Shown here: piece by piece, positions 21,943 through 28,805 of the stretch
Position numbering within the stretch: position 1 is the first letter of the stretch
Layout of the letters: every line of letters starts with the position of its first letter
Translations under genes and position numbers: made by a program
Notes under the pieces: model-generated
Databases searched by the model: none
What the model was told of the DNA's origin: nothing
The model's input: only the letters and a program-made list of their open reading frames with translations
Source of the DNA: Nemertoderma westbladi
Lineage: Eukaryota > Xenacoelomorpha > Nemertodermatida > Nemertodermatidae
Assembly (NCBI GenBank): GCA_032718475.1
Contig: JAUCBJ010003421.1
Location: 1 to 28,805 of the forward strand
Reading direction: 5' to 3'
DNA: 28,805 nt

Positions 21943-23348
21943 TTAATCCCTCTCATAGGATGCTTAGGTGTAGCAATACTTGCCAGAGCACGTATAACAC
22001 TATCATTGCGTTTGATTACCTTAGAGATATCTGATTGTGGATAGACATGTATATGTCCCCTTCCTTTTGGCACCTGTACACCTTCCTCTTCACAAATTCC
22101 ACAACCAAATTTTCCATTAAATTGCACCATATTTTGTACTATGCACCGTGCTACAGTATCATCGGGGGATAGTATTACATAGAAACGAGTTGTTATTTCA
22201 CCTTTGGAAGGGTGATCCCACTCAATACCATTTTTGGCCAGTTGGGAGAGGGACTCTGCTATTGGTCGTACAAATGAATTGAGTGGAGGCTTCTTGTATC
22301 CCATCCATACTCCTAAAATTCCTATGGATTGATTTCTAATTGGCAATGGCAACTCATTGATTAAAAATTGAATGGGAATAATTTGAAATTCGGAGGATTT
22401 GAAATAAGGTGTTCCGTCAATATTTATCTGCAATGATAAATCCAAATCTCCTATAGTCCTATTTAGCCGAAGTTTACGGTATTCAGATCCAGACATAATA
22501 TTTCTTAGTATATTTGTATTGTTTTCTACATCCCTGCGATAATTTATAGCTTTATCATATAGATATGCCTTGTTGTTTTCCATGAAGCATCTTAAACTGG
22601 TGAATATATCTACTTCAAAAAACTGCCCATCTAAGACTTGAATGGGTTGAGAACATTGATGACATAATTCAGAGTCTATACCAATACCTAAATATATAAA
22701 ACATTTTGTACAAAATCTGTGTATTTTCACAATACAATTGCCACTAACATCAGCTTCTTGTCGAGGAAATTTTAATAGTGTCTCTACACATAAAGGTAGA
22801 TTATTCGGCTTGGGTAGTAACATATTAATAATCTTCAAAATGCTATCTAAACATTTTTTTGATGCATTGTTTGTTATTGACCAAGTACACAGAGCAACAA
22901 CGGAGTCTAAAACAGTGCATGGCGCATCTCTATAAAGAGGTTTTAACATTGTTTGCATTAAATATGACAGCTGAGTTGTTTCTTGTGGGTTTGGTTTACC
23001 ATGCTCAAAATCGTTTGATTCACCAGGACCAGTGCTATCATCCAAAAAACTGCTGAATGAATCATCTGATTTTGTTTCATGTTCATCATCTGAATAATTA
23101 TTGTATGATGAATTCATAATTGGAAAATGACCTACTAAAGAAATGTCTTCTTCGTCTTCAACCAGAGGCGAATCAAGTTGATTCTGGTTGAAATGCCAAT
23201 CACCAGCAATAATTTCATCGTTGTCACCCAACAGGAATCCAGATGCATCATCTTGGAAACTGGTTGATTCATTATGAATACTGGTTGATTCTTCATGCAA
23301 ACTAGTTGTTCCCGTGTAATCCTTACGTTTGAGACTCGATCGTGATAT
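21943..23348 (-). CDS. Tnp2-type (Transposase_21, CACTA/EnSpm-related) transposase, N-terminal part
   Basis: Transposase for a cut-and-paste DNA element, broken by the MITE at 21097-21942. The exon starts after a minus-strand acceptor GTTTCCATAG at 23349-23358 and reads ISRSSLKRKDYTGTT before an acidic linker. Numbering from the TTG codon at 23300, a four-cysteine cluster (CTKC at 197-200, CHQC at 213-216) resembles a zinc ribbon. NIDGTPYFKSS (293-303) carries the first catalytic Asp. PDDTVARCIVQNMVQFNGKF (379-398) carries the second and is followed by CGIC, then VPKGRGHIHVYP. Family order and spacing are normal. The stop used by the split frame at 21813 lies inside the MITE, so the product is truncated before the third catalytic acid. 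Confidence 0.88.
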
Positions 23349-24004
23349 CTATGGAAACACAAAAAATGATGTAAATATTGAAATGAGAACCTCCAAACAT
23401 TTCTTACTTACATTTCACCTATATTATAGTTGTTTAATGCGTAAATTCATGTAATTTTACCCCCCCCCCCCCCTTCACTCCTGATATATCACACTCTTTA
23501 TACCCAGTCATAAATATCACACTCTCGTGTATTATATGTCATGAGACTTTTCCTGATTTTGTTTCATGTAACTAATTTTGAATTTCATTTAGTTGTTTAA
23601 TTCAAAAATGTTTAGCAAATAAATTGCCAGCAAAAAATAGGGAAGATTATAGGATAATGTAATTTCATTGGTTGTGTACTTTAAATGTTAGCTACTACCA
23701 GGCATCTTACCTTCTACAATACAAGGAATAGCAGGCCCCTCATTGGTCTATAACTGTATTACCAGGCCCTAGCAGTGGCAGTTATTAGATGCAGGAGTTG
23801 GTGTGTCATATAGATTTAGCTGATAAAATGGCGGTAAGATTACAGCAAGTTTAAAATTCAACAACATTTGCGCCAAATTATATTCATTTAATCAACTGTA
23901 TATTATTCTGCAGAAATTCCTACAGCTTTAATTTTAGTGTACCGTGGCAAGCAAGCAAACAGTCGCCCGAAGCTAGAAACGCCCCGAAGGTTCCTCTTTC
24001 GATA
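23349..24004. other. AT-rich DNA upstream of the transposase exon, 15-base C tract
   Basis: Either flanking DNA or the first intron of the transposase gene (donor proposed at 25690). A run of 15 C occupies 23460-23474. The last part (about 23960-24004) carries GCCCCGAAGGTTCC and TTTCGATAGCTGCTATCC, a non-tandem lead into the minisatellite that resembles 12897-12960. Confidence 0.4.
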
Positions 24005-25363
24005 GCTGCTATCCGAGGGTAGGGGTGGGCGCTGCTCCTATATCTGCTACCCGAAAGTAGGGGTAGACGCTACTCCTATCTGTTACCCGAGGGTAGGAGT
24101 GGGCGCTACTCCTATCTGCTACCCGAAGGTAGGGGGTGGGTGCTACTCCTATCTGCTACCCGAAGGTAGGTGGGCGCTACTCCTATCTGCTACCCGAAGG
24201 TAGGGGTGGGCGCCACTCCTATATCTGCTACCCGAGGGTAGGGGTGGGCGCTACTCCTATCTGCTACCCGAGGGTAGGGGTGGGCGCTACTCCTATCTGT
24301 TACCCGAGGGTAGGAGTGGGCGCTACTCCTATCTGCTACCCGAAGGTAGGGGTGGGCGCTACTCCTATCTGTTACCCGAGGGTAGGAGTGGGCGCTACTC
24401 CTATCTGCTACCCGAAGGTAGGGGGTGGGTGCTACTCCTATCTGCTACCCGAAGGTAGGTGGGCGCTACTCCTATCTGCTACCCGAAGGTAGGGGTGGGC
24501 GCCACTCCTATATCTGCTACCCGAGGGTAGGGGTGGGCGCTACTCCTATCTGCTACCCGAGGGTAGGGGTGGGCGCTACTCCTATCTGCTACCCGATGGT
24601 AGGGGTGGGCGCTACTCCTATCTGCTACCCGAAGGTAGGTGGGCGCTACTCCTATCTGCTACCCGAAGGTAGTGGTGGGCGCTACTCCCATCTGCTACCC
24701 GAAGGTAGGGGTGGGCGCTACTCATATCTGCTACCCAAAGGTAGGGGTGGGCGCTACTCCTTTCTGCTACCCGAAGGTAGGGATGGGCGCTACTCATATC
24801 TGCTACCCGAAGGTAGGGGTGGGCGCTACTCCTTTCTGCTACCCTAAGGTAGGGGCGAGCGCTACTCCTTTCTGCTACCTGAAGGTTGGGGTGGGCGCTA
24901 CTCCCATCTGCTACCCGAAGGTAGGGGTGGGCGCTACTCATATCTGCTACCCAAAGGTAGGGGTGGGCGCTACTCCTTTCTGCTACCCGAAGGTAGGGAT
25001 GGGCGCTACTCATATCTGCTACCCGAAGGTAGGGGTGGGCGCTACTCCTTTCTGCTACCCTAAGGTAGGGGCGAGCGCTACTCCCATCTGCTACCTGAAG
25101 GTAGGGGCGGGCGCTACTCCTTTCTGCTACCCGAAGGAAGGGGTGGGCGCTACTCCTATCTGCTACCCGACCGAAAGTAGGGGTGGGCGCTACTCATATC
25201 TGCTGTCCGAAGGTAGGGGTGGGCGCTACTCCTATCTGCTACCCGAAAGTAGGGGTGGGCCGCCGTGGGCGCTACTCATATCAGCATATCTGCCACCCGA
25301 AGGTAGGGGTGGGCGCTAACTCCTATCTGCTACCCGAAGGAAGGGGTGAGCGCTACTCCTATA
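24005..25363. repeat. Minisatellite, about 38 units of 36 bp
   Basis: Head-to-tail units of the form GGGCGCTACTCCTATCTGCT followed by ACCCGAAGGTAGGGGT. Because 36 is a multiple of three, several reading frames stay open for over 100 codons, giving 12-residue repeats such as GATPICYPKVGV; this is a period effect, not evidence of a gene. Each unit carries CTACC-NNNN-GGTAG, a small hairpin whose loop varies (CGAA, CAAA, CTAA) while the stem is mostly kept. A 216-bp (6-unit) higher-order duplication is visible: CTCATATCTGCTACCCAAAG starts at 24721 and again at 24937. Several units are longer or shorter by a few bases, and the right end breaks up near 25258-25363. Confidence 0.95.
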
Positions 25364-25369
25364 CCAAGT

Positions 25370-25531
25370 TTTGTTTCCAGTAATTAAACTGTTCTCATTT
25401 TCTCGACACGAGGGGATGAAAGGCTGAGCACTATGCAGGGTGCAGCTATGTGGACCCTGGAGGTGGGAGGGGCTCGAACCTACAACCAATAGATTGTAAG
25501 CGCCCAGAGCTCAATAAACCGAGCTAGCCCC
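25370..25531 (-). mobile_element. tRNA-derived SINE-like sequence
   Basis: Read on the minus strand from 25531, the sequence starts GGGGCTAGCTCGGTTTATTG, followed by AGCTC, with the character of an RNA polymerase III A box (TAGCTCGG...). About 40 bases later it has GGTTCGAGCCCC, a strong B box with T-arm. The middle CTTACAA could be an anticodon loop (UAC, Val-type), but the anticodon stem is poorly paired, so a working tRNA gene is unlikely. The remaining sequence down to about 25370 (GCACCCTGCATAGTGCTCAG) would be the tRNA-unrelated body. No clear 3' tail or target duplication is visible because it abuts the minisatellite. Confidence 0.55.
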
Positions 25532-25690
25532 ATAGTAAAGTAGCGTAGAAGTACCTACATTATCCATCACAGAGTGTAGGCCTAGAGAAGAACGAGATAC
25601 ACACACTCACATATGATTTGTTTAATATTAATTAAATTATTTATTACAAGATAAATATGTAAAATTAGGATGATAGAATAATTTACTTAC

Positions 25691-25729
25691 CCCTTGTATG
25701 CTTCTTTTCTTTCGTTGTTGATTATACAT
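25691..25729 (-). CDS. Possible first coding exon of the Tnp2-type transposase
   Basis: A minus-strand ATG at 25729 opens 13 codons (MYNQQRKKRSIQG) and ends at an excellent donor, GGG|GTAAGTAAAT. The exon ends in phase 0, and the acceptor exon at 23348 also starts in phase 0, so joining gives IQG followed by ISRSSLK without a stop. The exon lacks the cysteine-rich start seen in many relatives. The proposed intron (23349-25690) would be 2.3 kb and contain the minisatellite and the SINE-like sequence, which is unusual. It could equally be an unrelated exon or chance. Confidence 0.3.
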
Positions 25730-25731
25730 AT

Positions 25732-26224
25732 TTTATGTACGATTGTATAGTTACAGTAGGCTTACGCAAAGTGCAAAGAGTTACGGTACCGTACGCAAAC
25801 TTCTTTAAGCGCCGACGTCACAATACTGTAATAGGGCTACCATACCATCTACATCTACCAAAGCTACTGTACAATGTACTAAGATACGATTTATAAATAT
25901 AGTTCCTAAATATAGAATTGATATCTTTAGGATGGTGTAATTTTAGGAAAAAATTATTATTATTTAAAATTTATAATAATAAATGACTATTATTCGTTAA
26001 AAAAAAGTAAGCGGAACTCACCCGCTTTTTTCATTGATTTTAAATTTAGCGAAATTCAATTATTTCTGTCTATAGTGTTTTCCATTACGTTTTTATATCG
26101 AATATATTTATTGTTTTATTTGAAAAAAATATAGAGTAGTACCATGTGCCTTATTGACACTACTTGTAACGGTAAAAAATCACGCTGATGCTGCTCTGAG
26201 TTTTAGTTTGAATCTTATGACTGA
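25732..26224. promoter_or_regulatory. Intergenic region upstream of the BEN-domain gene
   Basis: About 500 bp between the divergent coding starts proposed at 25729 (minus) and 26225 (plus). It contains CGACGTCAC near 25814, one base away from a full CRE (TGACGTCA), and a small inverted repeat AAGCGG ... CCGCTT near 26010-26027. No TATA box with a convincing position is apparent. Promoter function is inferred from position only. Confidence 0.25.
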
Positions 26225-26507
26225 ATGACAAATCTGGAAATAATGTCTGCCACCAGTGAATACCCCGGCAATTATGCCTGTATTTATTTCAAGTTGGATA
26301 AATCGTTCGACGTTCGCCCAGTAACTGATTTACATCAGCAATCTTTAAACGTAAATGGAGAATATCAATATGTTCCCATGGAAGGACATCTAAACTCAGT
26401 TGAACTAATGATATATTAGACAAATGGATTATATACTCACTACCGAATGAGATTAGGGAATAAGAGGAAGTGGTACCAAATTACAGCGGTATTCAATGTC
26501 AGCAAGG
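26225..26507 (+). CDS. BEN-domain protein gene, 5' coding segment with an in-frame TAG
   Basis: ATG at 26225 (or the internal ATG at 26243) opens a frame containing NYACIYFKLDKSFDVRPVTD, similar in style to the small N-terminal domain of many invertebrate BEN proteins. The frame meets TAG at 26417-26419, then continues without shift through HYRMRLGNKRKWYQITAVFN to a donor AAGG|GTAAGTTT at 26507/26508. Downstream the phase fits the next exon exactly (G plus AT gives Asp). A GT at 26351 and the AG of the TAG itself delimit 69 bases, a multiple of three. So the stop could lie in a tiny intron, or be a real nonsense mutation. The exon start is also uncertain. Confidence 0.55.
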
Positions 26508-27017
26508 GTAAGTTTATTCTTTCATTAGGCCTAATTATACAATTCAACTATATTATTCAATTCAATTCAATTTAATTTATTTCATTTTAATTATTAATTA
26601 ACAATAAAATCTCGGGTCGTAACTATAGAATTTGTATATTTATTTCCAATTAAATCCAATTTATATTTTTTATTGTAATTAATTTAATAAATAATAAGAT
26701 TTAATAAAATGTAATTTAATGTAATCAACTGTACTTAAAACATTAATATATTTGCCGTAGCAGCTAAGCAGAAAACAGCAGCCTATCACTCTCCCAACAT
26801 ACTTACACAGAAAATATCCCCCTTCGTAGTTGTACAGTAGGCCTACATACATACAATGTAAATATCGTCTGTCTTGCCGCTTTCCTATTGGAGGTATACT
26901 TTAACCTCATTAAAATGACCTACTTAATTTTACATGTTTGGTCTAAAAAATTTAAAAGAATACATTGAGCCGATAATTATTCAATTTTCATTCAATAATT
27001 ATTATTTTTCCTTACAG
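26508..27017 (+). other. Intron of the BEN-domain gene
   Basis: 510 bp from GTAAGTTT to TTTTCCTTACAG. AT-rich with ATTCAATTCAATT microsatellite near 26540-26575 and a GTAGGCCTAC palindrome near 26838-26847. No further coding content was seen. Confidence 0.6.
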
Positions 27018-27593
27018 ATTACAAAGAAATAGAATTAATTGCATCACAAAAGAGTGCGCAATTGACGGAGCTGAGCCTATTTGATGTGGGGGATGATGAT
27101 GAGAGTGACGTAGTTTCAGAATCAATTGGACAATCACCATCGCCAGTGACGCAGATTGAACCAGAGATTTCTGGTCGGCACAGCGTGGAACTACAGGGCC
27201 CTTCTTCTACTACTACTCAGTACGATGCGCTACAAACTATTAATTTACAGGAGCTAATTAACGCGTCAGCAAGACTTAAGGAGTTAGGCGAAGCCCACAA
27301 GAAGCTCCAGGACAAGTTAAAAAAGAAAAAGAGGGCGTTTTCGGAGCTCTATAATGAGCACGAAAAATTGAAGATCACACACAGTTCTTGTAGGAAACTT
27401 GAAGAAGTGTCTACATTTCTACAAGAACTTGTGCGCAAAGCGCCAGCCAATGCTGTTGTTGTCGAAAAAGTTGTCCAACCACAACAGACTCAAACTCAAC
27501 CATTATCCCCACAGTTTTCTGTTGCGCCATCAGATTCTGGATCGGTTAAAGTTCACCGCGATTGGGATGTTTATATACTCAAAGAAAACCTTC
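27018..27593 (+). CDS. BEN-domain protein gene, coiled-coil exon
   Basis: Exon with acceptor CCTTACAG and donor CTTC|GTAAGTAAAT. It is entered in phase 1 and left in phase 1, so it joins its neighbours in frame. It begins DYKEIELIASQKSAQLTELS, followed by an acidic stretch (VGDDDESDVVSE) and a Ser/Thr-Pro-rich part. A lysine-rich coiled coil follows from about LQELINASARLKELGEAHKK to the segment ending in FLQELVRKA. Then comes a Gln-rich linker and VHRDWDVYILKENL, which enters the BEN domain. BEN domains bind DNA or protein partners in nuclear and chromatin factors. The TTG at 27062 is not needed as a start once the splice is accepted. Confidence 0.75.
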
Positions 27594-28692
27594 GTAAGTA
27601 AATTGTCGCCTATATTATTCGAAAATTGATAATATTATTAAAGTATTTATATAACATGATGTTCATTATTGTATAATACTGTATATGCCAAACTTAACAA
27701 AGATTTAAACTTTTAGCTGCGCTTGTTAATTACAATACAAACATAAAGTTAAATTATCACTGAATGAGAAACAGAAACAACGGAGGTAACCCAAAGACCA
27801 GTTTTATCTGTAACTTTAGGGCAGGGAGGGCGCACTCCATAAACATTGCTTGGCTAAACATTCCACGGCACCGCTGGGTATGATAACCCACGAGAAAGTC
27901 TTCTTGTTTATAGAGACTCTAATCGCATAAAGCATTATCACCCGCAGTGTGAAGTTACATTACAGCAATGAATCCCAGTTCCACCTTGAGGCCCACAAAG
28001 TAATTTCCAGTTTCGAATAAAAATACGTGTTATTACAAGTAAAATGCATTCTCCCGAATATTGAATTGTAGCCTCCATACTTCCTTTCTATACTACATTA
28101 ATTCGGATAGGTGAAGCGAACATTTTTACTGTTTTACTCCTTCTTCCCTGTCCAAATCTTTTGCCGTAGTTAATACTTGTTACTTTTTGCATAGGAAATG
28201 TTCCAGAACATGTTAACTATTTATTTTGAAAAAAATAATGTTCTGGAACAAATATTTTTTGTTCTAGAATATTTTTTAGAAAAAATCTGGATTCTATTTA
28301 AAACGCATGGAATCGTTCTAAAACGTGTTTAAAATCAATAAAAAAATTGTGTAAAAAAATTTTGAAATTTTTTGAATGGATGAACATTATTTTTTTCTAA
28401 TTAAGCCTATATAAATTAGGCCTATATATTTTTTGGATAATCTAAATATTTTGATCTCAATATAAATAATTTCGGAAGAAAATATGTATTTTTATAGTGC
28501 CAAAATATGTTATACAACATAAATTTAGTGCAGAAAGTATTTATCTTGCTCTGGGTAGGAACTAATTAGCATTGTATAGAGCAATAAGCGACCCCCCCCC
28601 CCCCCCGAAGGATTCAATTAACGATACATTTCACGGTGGCAATAAATATAGGGCTAAGTGTTAAATATATAAACTATTTTTAAATGTTGCAG
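27594..28692 (+). other. Intron of the BEN-domain gene with palindromes and a C tract
   Basis: 1,099 bp from GTAAGTAAAT to AATGTTGCAG. It contains a perfect 13-bp inverted repeat, TGTTCCAGAACAT (28199-28211) and ATGTTCTGGAACA (28238-28250), another TTCTAGAA at 28262-28269, and a run of 15 C at 28592-28606. Nothing coding was seen. Confidence 0.6.
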
Positions 28693-28805
28693 ATACGTAC
28701 TGCGCTAGTGCCAGAACTGGTACATCATTTGCAAGACGCCTCATGTGCTGTATATACACAGATGAAGCATTGATGTCGTGCTCAGTTGGGGGTCAAGAAG
28801 CCAGA
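28693..28805 (+). CDS. BEN-domain protein gene, start of BEN domain (runs off the window)
   Basis: The acceptor AATGTTGCAG is followed by a phase that completes the split codon (C plus AT gives His) and then reads TYCASARTGTSFARRLMCCI, then YTDEALMSCSVGGQEAR. This has the BEN-domain pattern of Arg-Leu-Leu-x-x-hydrophobic-Phe/Tyr-Thr-x-Glu-x-Leu-x-x-Ser-x-x-Gly. The exon is open to the window edge, so its end and the rest of the domain are not visible. The gene could be a host transcription or chromatin factor; I cannot tell which BEN family member. Confidence 0.72.

Noticed and set aside
23826-23842. AAAATGGCGGTAAGATT as a first exon with start and donor, or a YY1-like site
   Set aside because: No downstream plus-strand exon or gene could be connected, and one short match is not enough.
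24136-25319. Long open frames on both strands giving 12-residue repeat proteins
   Set aside because: The 36-bp period is a multiple of three, so several frames stay open together. There is no independent start, splice or domain evidence.
25455-25531. Functional tRNA-Val gene on the minus strand
   Set aside because: The A and B boxes are tRNA-like but the anticodon stem pairs poorly (mostly G-U) and the acceptor arm is not convincing; a SINE head is the better reading.
17526-26080. CACTA-type ends of the Tnp2 element (CACTATAAG near 17526 and a reversed CACTATAGA near 26072)
   Set aside because: Agreement is limited to about seven bases with no clear 3-bp target duplication, so the element limits remain unknown.

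Overview
This window looks like animal (metazoan) nuclear DNA, probably from a marine invertebrate; I cannot name the phylum. The reasons are GT-AG introns, AT-rich intergenic DNA full of dispersed repeats, an ARPC1 gene of animal type, a BEN-domain gene, and transposon families common in invertebrates (a Tnp2-type DDE transposase, a non-LTR endonuclease remnant of the RTE-like kind, TTAA- and TA-flanked MITEs). The palindromic word GTAGGCCTAC recurs in the AT-rich parts, and there are six pure G or C tracts of 15 to 21 bases.

Layout. 1-2926: AT-rich, no convincing gene; it holds an inverted repeat and two copies of a dispersed family, a third copy of which lies inverted at 17656-18095. 2927-10986: one uninterrupted satellite array of about 137 copies of a 59-bp unit, each normally carrying the palindrome AACGGTACCGTT, with higher-order structure (a 9-unit 531-bp repeat and a 22-unit 1,298-bp block duplication). 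11312-12078: a frameshifted remnant of a non-LTR retrotransposon endonuclease region. 12100-16100: gene-poor, with a diverged direct repeat pair and other repeat remnants. 16107-17204 (-): an intact, intronless, GC-rich ARPC1 gene, the clearest host gene here. 17205-19685: repeats, including a 526-bp TA-flanked MITE.

19686-25729 (-): a Tnp2 (Transposase_21, CACTA/EnSpm-related) gene. Its central exon is split by an 846-bp piggyBac-like MITE with TTAA target duplication and matching 15-bp ends. With the element and one TTAA left out, the two halves stay in the same frame. A downstream intron (20205-20524) and the last exon are clear; a 13-codon first exon at 25691-25729 is only a possibility. 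The proposed first intron would contain a 36-bp minisatellite (24005-25363, about 38 units) and a tRNA-derived SINE-like sequence (about 25370-25531).

26225-28805 (+): the 5' part of a BEN-domain gene. Three exons join in consistent phase: an N-terminal segment with an in-frame TAG, a coiled-coil exon, and the start of the BEN domain running off the window edge. It is divergent from the transposase gene.

Nothing suggests that the genes form one pathway. ARPC1 acts in actin nucleation, the BEN gene is probably a nuclear DNA- or chromatin-binding protein, and the rest is mobile or tandem DNA. The main interest lies in nested insertion, array structure and the oddities of the host genes. All identifications are from reading the sequence; no database search was run.
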